This document shows, in pieces, positions 10,970 to 21,825 of a stretch of 64,000 bases of DNA. Position 1 is the first letter of the stretch, and the number at the start of each line of letters is the position of its first letter. Both the position numbers and the translations under genes were made by a program. Source of the stretch: Strigamia acuminata (taxonomy: Eukaryota > Arthropoda > Chilopoda > Geophilomorpha > Linotaeniidae); NCBI GenBank assembly GCA_949358305.1, contig OX442314.1:124001-188000 (forward strand). Direction: 5' to 3'. The notes under the pieces were generated by a model that was not told the DNA's origin, searched no databases, and saw only the letters and a list, made by a program, of their open reading frames with translations.

Positions 10970-13135
10970 TTAAAGTTTAGCACTGTAAAATTGCTTCAAC
11001 AATAGTAGACACTCAAATAGGTCGTCGGATAGTTTGTTCCTGTGGGGGGTCAAGATTATTTTCCCTCTACTAAATAATCTTTCCACAGGAGCACTCGAAG
11101 TCAGTGAAGTGTTGTAACGCAAGAACAATTCTTTAATCAATGGGTACTTATGCAGTGAACTGATTGTTGTATCACTGGCAATCAAGTACTCATCAACAAT
11201 GAATACGGCACGACTTCTGATTTCATCTGCTGCTCGATTACGCATTACATTTAAGGAAAACAGTTCAAATCGGGAATCATCTGCACTTTTATCAAGATTC
11301 ATGGGTTCCTCAACAGCTGGGTTTACTTGCGTTGTCAAAAGTTCAACTACTGCCGAAATCAACATTTGTTTCGCATTTTCGAGTTTTGGTTCCGACCTTA
11401 GCCATTTAAGTTTTAGGAAAGGAAGGGTAACCGATGCTAAAATGAATTCCTTCTGCTCGTAGTATCGCTGAAACCTCTTACTGATGCCGTTTAAGAGTGC
11501 AGTTGCCAGTGGTTGCGTATGGTTCAAACTGGGCTGTAAACGTTCGAGTCGAATAACCAAGGTTTGAATTGTCGGCAACAGAATCCCCAAAAAACATTCT
11601 TTCTCACCTTGGAGTGAGTCGAGGGCACTAACAAGATGGCTCATCACCTGCAGATATTCATTTAAGAACGCTCTCTCCAATGATGAAAGCACGACCAACT
11701 TCAGTTGCAAGTAAATCTGATTTGCTGTCGAGATGGGGAGTTCAATTATCTTTTTTACTGCACGATACCACGAATTCCACCGCGTGTTTACTGGCACAAT
11801 TAATGCATGTTTGGTAAAAGTCCTAATTGTGTCGGCTCCAACTGTACTACGAGAATAGCGGTTCCACAGGTTGGCACACTTCTGAATTGAAGTTGCATAA
11901 AGTTCACAATATGAATCGGATGCAGTTGAAGCCATTTTCGCGTCAGTCGTTGCAATTAAGTTGAGTGTGTGGGCGGCGCATCGTAAATGAGGGGGTAAGT
12001 AAATGTCTTGGGTGTCAATTTCATTGTCAGCTGTTAAAACAGCATCCAAATCAAAGTCCGTGATACAAACTACTTCTGCACTTGTATATTCACTAAAACG
12101 TTCGTAATTAACAGCACCATCTTGATCCTCCTCTTCTTCAGCATCACTGGTACTTGCAGCATCTTCCTCTTCGTTCTTGTCCCCAAACTGAATTTGGAAT
12201 TCATTAAACGCTTTCACAAAATTACTTCCATTATCCGTAATCGTGTGAGTAATTTTGTTTAAAATGCCAAATTTTTCAAAAACAAAAACAAGCTTTTCCG
12301 CAATTGCATTAAACGTATGGGAGCCGATCATTCTCGTGCACGCAATTCCAACTGATTTCCGTTCGAACGAATCATCGGTCAGCCAATGAGCTGTGATTCC
12401 TAAATAACTCTTGTTGTTAGCAGTCCACATATCTGCAGTCGTGCACACAAACTTTACTTTACTGAATATCGTTGTTAAGTCATGTAGAGCAGTCTCGTAT
12501 TCACCTCGAATCAACCCGGTTAGTTTCTTACGACCTGGAAGCGTGGTTTTTGCCCAACCTGTGCAAAGAGCACGGAACGCTGGTTTATCGACGGCAGATA
12601 ACGGCAACATCTCGTCAACAATGTATCGCACTATCAACTTATCACTTTCCTTTTCAGTTAAAGCATGTAGCATTTCAGGACGCCAGTTTGAAAGAGTGGT
12701 CTGGCGCTTAACCGATCCAACACCAACACGATTGTTTTCCCGTTGTCTCTTACGCGGTTGCACACTGGCTTTGCTTTTGGTGTATTCCTTAAACTCCATC
12801 AAATGCTGTCGTTGCAAGTGCTTGGTTAGATTCGAATTTGAATTACTTGCAGTGGATAGTATACTTTTCTTCGGACACAACTGGCATCGCGTTTGAAAGT
12901 TAAATGAGGAGCCATTCGAAAATCGCACAATTGCTTCCATTAGAAGAGGTTCTGGTTTAAAATGTTTGACCAAATACCCAAGTGTTTGTAAAATTTTGTC
13001 GTTACATTTAGTGGCACATGTTTCGAATTGATCATCATATGGAACAAGAACATCATCTTCAACTTCTTCTTCCTGTTGGTTTAACAAATCAATTGATGTG
13101 TTAAATTGAGAAACTGTTTGCGATGGTTGATTCAT
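10970..13135 (-). CDS. hAT transposase (unit I)
   Basis: 721 aa from the first ATG. The frame stays open to 13177, but only from a GTG. Cut-and-paste transposase acting in the nucleus on the element ends. A BED-type zinc finger has C84, C87, H106 and H111. The catalytic triad is D235 (in TADMW), D301 (in ITDNGSN) and E685 (in APVERLFS). A C-x2-H near HLRCAAHTLNL precedes the conserved NTRWNS, and the C-terminal dimerisation segment (SSAPVERLF to LLLLKQFY) is complete. An acidic Glu/Asp run sits in the insertion domain near residues 320-340. Length and motifs fit intact Ac-like hAT enzymes. No frameshift or stop, and an identical copy lies at 52593. The promoter probably lies in the repeated DNA upstream (13136-14440). 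Confidence 0.93.
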   Translation of the reverse strand: MNQPSQTVSQFNTSIDLLNQQEEEVEDDVLVPYDDQFETCATKCNDKILQTLGYLVKHFKPEPLLMEAIVRFSNGSSFNFQTRCQLCPKKSILSTASNSNSNLTKHLQRQHLMEFKEYTKSKASVQPRKRQRENNRVGVGSVKRQTTLSNWRPEMLHALTEKESDKLIVRYIVDEMLPLSAVDKPAFRALCTGWAKTTLPGRKKLTGLIRGEYETALHDLTTIFSKVKFVCTTADMWTANNKSYLGITAHWLTDDSFERKSVGIACTRMIGSHTFNAIAEKLVFVFEKFGILNKITHTITDNGSNFVKAFNEFQIQFGDKNEEEDAASTSDAEEEEDQDGAVNYERFSEYTSAEVVCITDFDLDAVLTADNEIDTQDIYLPPHLRCAAHTLNLIATTDAKMASTASDSYCELYATSIQKCANLWNRYSRSTVGADTIRTFTKHALIVPVNTRWNSWYRAVKKIIELPISTANQIYLQLKLVVLSSLERAFLNEYLQVMSHLVSALDSLQGEKECFLGILLPTIQTLVIRLERLQPSLNHTQPLATALLNGISKRFQRYYEQKEFILASVTLPFLKLKWLRSEPKLENAKQMLISAVVELLTTQVNPAVEEPMNLDKSADDSRFELFSLNVMRNRAADEIRSRAVFIVDEYLIASDTTISSLHKYPLIKELFLRYNTSLTSSAPVERLFSRGKIILTPHRNKLSDDLFECLLLLKQFYSAKL

Positions 13136-13300
13136 TATATCAAAGCTGCTGTGAGACGAGACGACACAATCGGACACTAGAAACTAGTCAACGAAGCGTA
13201 TGGTTTTATTCGAACGAAACAAGGCAATTTATACAAGCAAGAAATAACGTGTGAGGATGTGATAGGCTGGTCAACGGAATTCTGATGTGATAGGCTGGCC
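13136..13300. other. hAT transposase 5' leader
   Basis: The sequence between the transposase ATG and the first 360-400-bp repeat. No clear TATA box or further gene seen. Confidence 0.5.
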
Positions 13301-14431
13301 AAAGCCCAAAGGTATTCAAATGTGGTGACCGGTCAAAGGTCAGCAAACAAAATGGCAAGGTGGTCCAATTTATACAAATGAAATGAAATGACAATCAACA
13401 ATACTAGCATTAAAAATCGATTAAAAACCGATTTAAACCTAAAAAATAATTAGAAAACATAAAAAACCGATGAAAACCGTAAAAAACCATTAAAAAACCG
13501 ATTAAAACTGAAAAAAAAATCATTAAAAACCACAAAAAACCGCTTAAAACTGAAAATAACTATAAGAAATCATAAAATAAAAGATTAAAACTGTTTAAAA
13601 ACAGTTAAAAAACATCAAAAACCAATAAAAAAAATGGCGTCGTTGTGTGCTGCAGTGAAGCACCGGGTAAATGCAGAGTTGCCGACGTGATGGCTGGCTA
13701 GTCAAAGCCCAAAGGTATTCAAACGTGGTGACCGGTCAAAGGTCAGCAAACAAAATGGCAAGGTGATCCAATTTATACAAATGAAATGAAATGACAATCG
13801 ACAATACTAGGATTAAAAATCGATTAAAAACCGATTTAAACCTAAAAAATAATTAGAAAACATAAAAAACCGATGAAAACCGTAAAAAACCATTAAAAAA
13901 CCGCTTAAAACTGAAAATAACTATAAGAAATCATAAAATAAAAGATTAAAACTGTTTAAAAACAGTTAAAAAACATCAAAAACCAATAAAAAAAATGGCG
14001 TCGTTGTGTGCTGCAGTGAAGCACCGGGTAAATGCAGAGTTGCCGACGTGATGGCTAGTCAAAGCCCAAAGGTATTCAAACGTGGTGACCGGTCAAAGGT
14101 CAGCACACTCAGCAAACAAAATGGCAAGGTGGTCCAATTTATACAAATGAAATGACAATTGACAATACTAGCATTAAAAATCGATTAAAAACCGATTTAA
14201 ACCTGAAAACTTTTTAGAAAGCATAAAAAACCGATGAAAACCGTAAAAAACCATTAAAAAACCGATTAAAACTGAAAAAAAATCATTAAAACCCACAAAA
14301 AACCGCTTAAAACTGAAAATAACTATAAGAAATCATAAAATAAAAGATTAAAACTGTTTAAAAACAGTTAAAAAACATCAAAAACCAATAAAAAAAATGG
14401 CGTCGTCGTGTGCTGCAGTGAAGCACCGGGT
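13301..14431. repeat. Three tandem 357-403-bp repeats upstream of the hAT transposase
   Basis: Units start at 13301, 13704 and 14061 (AAAGCCCAAAGGTATTCAAA) and each ends near GCAGTGAAGCACCGGGTAAAT. The middle unit lacks about 44 bases of the AAAACCGATTAAAAC-rich section. They lie on the promoter side of the transposase, so copy number could affect its expression. Confidence 0.88.
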
Positions 14432-15014
14432 AAATACGCATGCGCACTAGCTCACTAGCAACCTGTCAGCGCGCATTTTTTAATAAAGACGATTTTTTTT
14501 AATTATTTGGTCTTTAAAAAAGTTAGGCCAGTGTGTTACCAGTAGTAACACACTTTATAGTGCCATCAATGCCATAAATTAAAATAAGAACAAATTTATT
14601 TAGTCTAAAATCAAGTTATTTATTTATTATTATTTTAAAATTTTAAAATTACAAAATATAAAGAAATGATAAAAATATATATATTTTTAGAAGCTGTGTA
14701 TTCCTGGTTCCTGCAAAACGAGACAAATTAAAAACAGTTTTTAAATTTGTATGGGAAAACGAGAGAAAACACGATATTCTCGTGTTTTCTCGCGTTTTCC
14801 CGTGGACCGCGAGATGTACCGCAAAAGCGGTCCGCGTTACACGTATTTATAAAAGTACCGCGGTCCCGGTACGCGGTACTGTACCGGCCTTAAAAAAATA
14901 CCGCGGTCCCGGTACTCACCATCGCAAAAGTAACGCGGTCCCGGTCCCGGTACAGTACCGCGTACCGGCGGTCCAGGACCGCCGGTACAGGACCGCGTAC
15001 CGCGCACAACACTG
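14395..15014. repeat. hAT right inverted arm and subterminal repeats
   Basis: From ccgggtaaatacgcatgcgc this is an imperfect inverse of the left arm at about 9985-10280. A palindrome near 14754-14806 pairs gggaaaacgagagaaaac with gttttctcgcgttttccc. Three CGGTCCCGGTAC motifs and the terminal TIR follow. Confidence 0.8.
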
Positions 15015-15142
15015 ACAACAATCAAACAATTGCAAGGATTTATTCAGCGATGGGCATTTCCAAAAGTTATCATCAGTGATAATGCGCCAGCTTTCCGATC
15101 AATGGAATTCCAGGCTGCATGTCAGAGTTTTGGCGCCATCAA
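15015..15142 (+). pseudogene. pol: Integrase core fragment between hAT and TA...CA element
   Basis: Resumes the integrase after the hAT. Contains RWAFPKVIISDNAPAF with the second catalytic Asp, then FGAIN, and is cut at 15143 by the nested LTR element. Starts with the 8-bp hAT duplication and ends with the TCAA target of the next insertion. Confidence 0.9.
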
Positions 15143-17054
15143 TATGACGGTTTACAATGGCTATAAATGCCTATTTTCTATCAAGAAAGCGCTGTTGCGC
15201 CAATATGATGGTATTTTTACAATATTCTGTGTAAAACTGATAAATGTCTAGAATAAAGTCATTTATGATGTTTCAAATACAAAGATGTTCGTTTATTAAG
15301 AATAAACACTAATTTCCACATGATACTAAAGTATCACGGCATAATTACGAAGATTCGTCTGCTAAAACCCGCATTTGTCAATGCTCCATATTGCCACTAG
15401 ATGGCGCGATCGCAATTAGCGATAAATTCGAATACGAACTTGAAAACCTCATGATTAAATATAAACGTATATTTAATCAAGTGAATAAATTGTGTTAAAT
15501 ATTAATATAAATATATATTAAGTATCTGACATTGTTAAATACAATGTAACTTCCATTTCTGCGGGACAGAATGTTTAGCGATCAATCGGTCAACCGATCA
15601 ATCTGATTGGTGGAACCCATTTCCGGTCCTGGGTATCCAGTTCCGGTTGTAACAAGGATTAGCATAATTTGCATAAATGCTCCTCCGTATCCACTTCCGG
15701 TGATACGGGATTGGAGGGATTCGTGGAACCCATGTTCCAATTGGATGACTGGATTAATCCTTAAATCCAGTCAGGTTATATAAACCCAAACAATCGGCCA
15801 TTCCGCAGCTCTGTTTGATTATTTCTGTTTGGTATTGTTACTTAAGAAGTATGATTCGTTGTTCACGTAAAAAACCTTTTGGTTCTTTGTTGATTTATTC
15901 GCAAAGAACCGTTGCATGATTCTACAGAATCATGCCACCGCCGGCAATTGAAGTCGAAGTGCTGGGATTATTATGTTGCATAAATGTTACAGTCTACGGT
16001 TGCGACGCCGAAGGAGAACCCGCCGTTGTGCAATTCAGTATCCTCCGGACAGGACCAAGTTGTCTTTTTCGGTATGAACGTATTCCGTTACCACGAGTAG
16101 CATCGGTATTGTTGAGAATCGGTTCCTTCACCTGATGGTGCCAAAGCAGTCTGTTTTACAGTAACCACGAGTAGCACCAAGTGTTTGGCAAGCTGATTCT
16201 CATGGTATTCGATGCCAAAGCAGTCGGTCTATTATTAGTACCGCGAGAGATAAAACTGCTGTGCGGAGCCGCGAGCTATCGACCCCTGTGTACGTGGTAC
16301 CGTCAACCACTCGATGGACGACCGTGCTGCGACGCCGGGGACGCTTGATACCGTTCTGCATGGCAAGGCGTATATTCTAATCGATGGCAATTGTGTGTTG
16401 CGACGGGAAGCTTAATCTTCATTTTATTTATAACAGCAAAACTTAAACTCGACAACCAGTTGGACCAAAATCAAGTCAGAAGACTTAATCTCATATTGAA
16501 CTCAATATAACCGATAAGTTGACGACAACTTATTCCCGAAATATCTAAATAAGAATTCACAACGATATGAATTAAATATAATTCATAAGTGGAATATTGA
16601 TAAGTAAATGAATACATTTACTTACACCAATATCCTCCCAAAGTTGTGGCGGTGCAGACAAAGTCAACCGCAATGCTCAGATCATTCGATTTATCGACGT
16701 GCGATAGTTTACACAGCGAACCAAGGAAACCAGCGAAGCCGTATCGGACTCCAGGACACAGCCATCCGGCTTAAGATGACATCTATAATCAGGTCGAGCG
16801 ATGGGGAAACCGCTCCCATATTCCAGACCCGTAGTGATATTATTCTAGGGCCAGTTGGCCAATTCTTTGTATAGTTTAATAGCTGATTTAACTTGCCAAA
16901 TGTCGGCATTAGTCCTATGTATAATTTAGCTCATCCATATTGTTTGCCAACAATAAACTGTCTTGTATTTATCTCGTATTGTATTCACTGTTTATTTATT
17001 GCGATCTCTTCCCGGTACCATTGTTAAATGGGAGTTGTGGTCGTCACCGTCACA
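15143..17054 (+). repeat. 5' LTR of TA...CA element 1
   Basis: 1,912 bp, TATGACGG...CCGTCACA. It shares with its partner LTR variants not seen in element 2 (for example gcgccaatatg near 15196 and tagctcatccatattg near 16928), so the pair comes from one recent insertion. Short ORFs of 67 and 88 codons inside carry no recognisable signature. Confidence 0.92.
15777..15784 (+). promoter_or_regulatory. TATA box in TA...CA LTR 1
   Basis: TATATAAA, 634 bases into the LTR. A start about 28 bases downstream would fall near ttccgcagctctg. An AATAAA at 16952-16957, followed by TG/T-rich sequence, could end the R region, making R unusually long at about 1.15 kb. Confidence 0.55.
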
Positions 17055-17056
17055 CG

Positions 17057-17075
17057 TGGAGGTCCCACCGAGATT
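17057..17075 (+). other. Primer-binding site of TA...CA element 1
   Basis: TGGAGGTCCCACCGAGATT begins two bases (CG) after the LTR end. It ends in the complement of a T-loop, as expected for a tRNA 3' end. A tRNA with discriminator U is implied; identity not assigned. Confidence 0.7.
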
Positions 17076-20000
17076 AGGTTGCAATTAAATTCGATAGAAT
17101 TGTAAAAGTGAATTTTGAGATAAATATTTAACTAAAAGATTTAGTTAAAAAACAGACCAGTTTCAAACCATGTTTATTTTCTTGAGAAACACCAAAACTG
17201 TCCTTTAACTAGGAATTTCGGAAGTTATAGACCTATCACACGATCACTGAAATAGGTTGCAAATTAATTCGATCGAATTGCAAAAGCGAATCTTGAATCC
17301 GATATTAACAAAAAAATTTTAGTTAAAACAGACAAATAGATTTTCAGTTTATATTTTCATGTGAAAAGTTAAACTGACGAAATGGAAACGTTTAGTGAAC
17401 TCTCTTTACTATTTTCGTTCGACAATTTAAGGAATACGAAGTATTTTAAATAAGAAATCAAAAAAAGTTTCGAGTGAAATAAGAATACAGATATTTTTTT
17501 CGAAGTTTGTTTTATTTCGAAAAGCTAAAAACATACAAGTTTAGAAGGCGGACTTCTTACGAATTTATCTTTCCACCTGAAAAGTTAAAACGAAGAAAAC
17601 ACCGCAACTATTTGGAAATATTTACAAGAAATTAAGTTTCTTGTAACTGTACGTCGACACCGATAGCCAGCGACCACGCGCCATAGCAATACGCGTCGAT
17701 CTCCGTATCAAACGCAGCAGGGAAGCTACTCAAACCTTCAACGCAAGGTGCGAACGAATGCTTGGAAATTATGGCGGACAACAGATAAAAGACAGCGGAG
17801 AAATGTTACAGAAGGTTCGTAGAGATTTATTTAAGTGTCGCGAACTAATTTTTCCACTGCCATCGGTACCAAAGATAATTTAGTTGTTGGAGAAAAACAA
17901 CACACTCCATTTCGCAGAAAAGATTTGCAAATCGAAATGAATATTACCTTTATTTGAAGGAATTAACTATTTTCACAAAAAGTACATTTTTTCCTTCGGG
18001 ACAATGGAAATTAAGAAAATATAAAATGGCGGCGAATGAAGTTGCCGACCACGTAGAATAGTATTTTTTACATTGAAAGTTACGAATCACGATAAACGCT
18101 TTCCCTCGGAAAAGTAAAAGGATTTCATTCAATCTTTCCTTTCGGAAATTTAACAGTGTTTTAAGTTTCCAACGATATTTGGGTCTCCCAAATTTTGAGA
18201 ATTTCTAAATGAAATTTAGCTGTTTGAAAAACAACGAATATTTTTAGTAATCTAATCGGACATTTTCCCACATGATTTCTTAAAACCGGAATAACAAATC
18301 CATTTGTGGCTATGAACTTTGCCACATGAAATATTTACGGAGCGAATATTTTTTAATTGGATTGAAGCTTTAAAATCAGATAGCTGATTTAAACGAAGAA
18401 AATAAGTTTCAAAGTAATTATTTTTCTTTCGGAAAAATCAAATAAATCACCGCTGATGAAAAGTTGTATTTTTCCATTCGAAAAAACTAAGAATTGCACA
18501 AGATTTATCTTCTATTTTGAACATAGATTTTATTCGGAAAAGGAAAGATTCTAGATACATTATTTTTCTCTAAAAATTAAGAATTTAGTCAATTTTCCTA
18601 AAGGTTAATGGAATGTCATCATATATTTCGTTCGTAATTTACGTGTTAAAGTTTAATCAGAAAAACGATTGAATATGTTTTATTTGCGATAAGTAAAAGA
18701 AAGGTTCTTTAAAAATGGAATTTCGATGCAAATCCCACAGTAAAGGGAATGTTATGTGTGAGCAATTAACGAAAAGTTGGAATAACTTCATTTTATTTCA
18801 TTCAAAAGTAGTTGTGAAAAATCAATTTCAAATATTTTTCAAAGAAAAATTATTTTTATCGGAAAAAAGTAATTTACATGTCCTCGCGCGGACCGAGTAG
18901 TAAACTGCTTAATTGTGACATCGATACTGTTATTGTGTCACGTGTTATACGGAATTCCAAACCAGTGAATTACGAATTTTGGCGCGATAGGAATAGAAGT
19001 TTGACAGTGAAAGTTCTCCAGATTTGCCTTTTCATTTGAAAAGTTCAAATTGAGGAAATGCTGCAGCAGATGAAGGTATTTACGACAATTGAGATTTAAA
19101 TATTCTTTCATTCAAAAGATAAAAGATCTCTGCAAAAACATCTCGTTATTAGAGATAAGGGGGACGAAAATTATTAAAACGAATAATCAAAGACACGTCC
19201 TTCGTAAATATCGCAAAGGAATAACTAATTGTGAAAACAATTGTCCGCTCAGGAAAAGTGGAATTTAGCTAGATATTTTCTTTCGAAAAATCAAAGCAAT
19301 TGTCATCAAAAAAGAAAGATTTGATGAATAATTTTTACCCAAAAGTCTAAAGGATTGTCGAATAGTTTTCTCCCGAAAAACAAGTACACATTTGTACCAA
19401 TAACTTTATCGTTTAAAGTAAAATTTCGAATATTTTCTTTTGGAAGATTAGAGAATTAGATAATTTTTCTCGCAAAACAAATTTAAAGAATTTTAACGAA
19501 TTTTTATTTGTTAAAAAAATTTGTTAAAAAAGGGGGAGATGGATGGTGAAAATTTATTTTTTCACACTCGAAAAATGGAATTTAAACCCGAAAAAGTAAA
19601 GACTTGGTCAAATTATTCTTCCTATTGGAAATGAATACACAATGTTGGGAATCGAAAATAGATTTCAATTACAAAGGAATGATTATTTGAACGATAATTG
19701 AATAAGAATAAGAAAAATTGAGAGTTTGAGAAAACTTTATTAAAGTTGTGGTTGTAACGATATCACACACTAACGGAATAATTAAAAGAAAAATATTTTT
19801 TGAAGAAAAGTTATTTAATTATTTGGATTGGTAAAAATCCCAAAGTTCAAGAAGATTGAAGTAAGTTTATTTTATTTTCATTTGAAAAATACAATATTTT
19901 ACGAATGTCTTCCCGAAGGAATTTTATTTTATCGGTAAAATTGAATCTCGAAGGGAACGGACTTAGTAGAGAACTACTAAATAGATGTAACGTCCTTTAT

Positions 20001-20343
20001 ACCATTGGCCGACACTAACATCCGCCAATCAGAAGTTGGGAGATCTAGGGATCCCCAGCCCCCTGCTATTAAAGGAGGACCAGATCAGATACTGATCATT
20101 CGCATCCAGACCAGACCAGAAGACGTGTTCCAGAGTCATCTTGACCACGCCGTCCCGATTTCAGTCACGATTCGAATTTTGTGTGCCGTGTAACCTGCAA
20201 AAGCTAACACGTGTCAAACAAACGCGAAGTTTAATTTTATTTTGTCAAAAGTAAAGTTTAGAAGTGTTTCTTGTTGAAAAGTGTATTATATTCGTCTTCT
20301 TTATAAATTAAAGAATTAAAATCGTCAGATTTTGAATTTTTTT
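17076..20343. other. Long noncoding leader of TA...CA element 1
   Basis: About 3.3 kb of AT-rich DNA with no credible ORF (largest 61 codons). It is filled with diverged short modules of the type TTTTCnnnnGAAAAGTnAAA (for example near 17355, 17570, 18425, 19030). AAGGGGGA motifs lie at about 19157 and 19528. It may be a packaging or regulatory leader, or the remains of a replaced coding region. Confidence 0.6.
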
Positions 20344-21825
20344 ATGGCTCAAAAACCATTGAATATGATCGATCCAAAAGGAAATAATAAGCAGACAAAC
20401 TTAAATTTAAGTTCTGTACCACTTGGCGATCAAACAGAAAAGATTCCCGATCATTTTACTCTGTATTGTAATCGTCATGGACTGGATAAAACCAAGTTTA
20501 AAAATATAATCGAAGCTTCAGACTATGTAAAAGCTAGGAACTGGCGAGATCGTACCCAATCTCAATCTTCACATCAAGATCCAGTACGGAATCCACAAAC
20601 ATACAGCCGAAACTTAGTGAATCAAGATTCTCATACTATGTTTCAAACATCCAGTAGGGGATCTAAGTTAGAAAAGTTTAAACCACCTAATTCGGTAGAT
20701 AAGGGGGAAGAGAATTATAAACCTAATAATTCTCATCCAGAGAGTTCGTTAACTAACCAGTCGGTTGTTCAGAACAAATTAAAACTCGTTTACAATCGAG
20801 ATCAGCTAATTTCAGTTCGATATGCTAATCCAGCTGAAGCACAACGATATGTGGCTAGCCTTAATCTGTCGATTAACCTACCGCTATCAAAAGAATTGGG
20901 AACCGTAAACAAAAGTTTTGGGCCACCAATATCAACGCAAAGGAAAGATATTCGGACTCCAAACAAACATTTGCAGTCAAATAACGTACAACAACGTGCC
21001 CGATCGCCGATCACAAACTCATGTTTGCGGACGTATGATTTGTCTACCAAGAAGAGTCCCCAGCCAAGACAATTCTACCTAACGCCCATTTCAAATCGAA
21101 AAAAGGTCAAGCAAACTTTTCCCTTGAAAAAGTATTACCAACACGATAATGAGAATGATTTTAAACCTAAAAAAGAAAGTTTTTTGACTAACCCACGGGA
21201 GATCCGGTATCAATTCGAACAGTATTGTAAACAATACCAGTTAAATTCAGCTGAATTTAAAAATATAAACGAAGCGCAACAATTCGTATTTCGAAATCAA
21301 TACCGTAACCAACGACTAAAACCCGTCCCAGTCGTCAATCTGACGGAGATACAACAATTTGCGTCTGGAAAGCAACCCTGCAATATCCAGAATAATTCAT
21401 CTCAACGAGAGGAATTAAGAACTTCAAAAAAGCGTTTTCGGTCACCAAGTCCAGCTGGTGATGAAGAAACTTCAAGTACAAACCAACATGTTCAAAAACT
21501 GACTGAAAACCCAGGTTTCCAATCATCAGTTCCACGACTTAGAGTCAAATATAGATCCCCTCGTTTGTTGCGGGATTTCACAATTCCAAATATGGGTCCT
21601 TTCCACGTATGGTTTTCCAATGAGGGTCCCATTCATGTATGGTTTTCCAGAGATGACCTAAAACAAAAAGTTGGGTCGTCACGGTCATTTACACTGCCAA
21701 GTGAGTACACTGTGTGTAACTGCCCAAAGAAAAAACGTCGAAAGAAATCAGTACAGCAGGCTGAGAGATCTCGGAAATTTGCAAATATGCGAGCTCAATA
21801 TTTAGCAAAGAATCATGTTGATTAA
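20344..21825 (+). CDS. Unrecognised 493-aa protein of TA...CA element 1
   Basis: I chose the ATG at 20344. The frame opens 12 bases earlier only from a TTG. No known domain recognised. It is basic, Asn/Gln/Ser-rich and largely hydrophilic, with no membrane segment. A module recurs: HFTLYCNRHGLDKTKFKNI (residues about 37-55) resembles FEQYCKQYQLNSAEFKNI (about 300), both followed by a Glu-Ala-x-x-Tyr/Phe-Val tail. A third, weaker version lies around KLVYNRDQLISVRYANPAEA. Near the C-terminus HVWFS occurs twice, followed by a KKKRRKK cluster that could be nuclear localising or nucleic-acid binding. As the sole ORF of the element it could be a Gag-like RNA-binding protein; that is inference from position. 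The second copy differs by three residues. Confidence 0.8.
   Translation: MAQKPLNMIDPKGNNKQTNLNLSSVPLGDQTEKIPDHFTLYCNRHGLDKTKFKNIIEASDYVKARNWRDRTQSQSSHQDPVRNPQTYSRNLVNQDSHTMFQTSSRGSKLEKFKPPNSVDKGEENYKPNNSHPESSLTNQSVVQNKLKLVYNRDQLISVRYANPAEAQRYVASLNLSINLPLSKELGTVNKSFGPPISTQRKDIRTPNKHLQSNNVQQRARSPITNSCLRTYDLSTKKSPQPRQFYLTPISNRKKVKQTFPLKKYYQHDNENDFKPKKESFLTNPREIRYQFEQYCKQYQLNSAEFKNINEAQQFVFRNQYRNQRLKPVPVVNLTEIQQFASGKQPCNIQNNSSQREELRTSKKRFRSPSPAGDEETSSTNQHVQKLTENPGFQSSVPRLRVKYRSPRLLRDFTIPNMGPFHVWFSNEGPIHVWFSRDDLKQKVGSSRSFTLPSEYTVCNCPKKKRRKKSVQQAERSRKFANMRAQYLAKNHVD

Larger units (their letters stand above)
9659..15014 (-). mobile_element. Complete hAT transposon (unit I), transposase on minus strand
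   Basis: 5,356 bp. The TIR CAGTGTTGTGCGCGGTAC at the left has an exact inverted copy at the right. An 8-bp target duplication ACAACAAT flanks it (9651-9658, 15015-15022). CAGTG ends and 8-bp duplications are diagnostic of hAT. Long imperfect inverted arms extend several hundred bases inward. The transposase ORF is open, both ends are present and no damage is visible, so it may be autonomous. Confidence 0.95.

Noticed and set aside
10462-10983. 173-aa hydrophobic minus-strand ORF in both hAT copies (also 52085-52606)
   Set aside because: It translates AAAACACCAAAATAAAAC-type low-complexity DNA (Phe/Val/Leu/Cys runs), overlaps the transposase end and shows no domain.
15932-16135. 67- and 88-codon ORFs inside the TA...CA LTRs (eight occurrences)
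   Set aside because: They recur only because LTRs are repeated; no domain. They could at most be leader uORFs.
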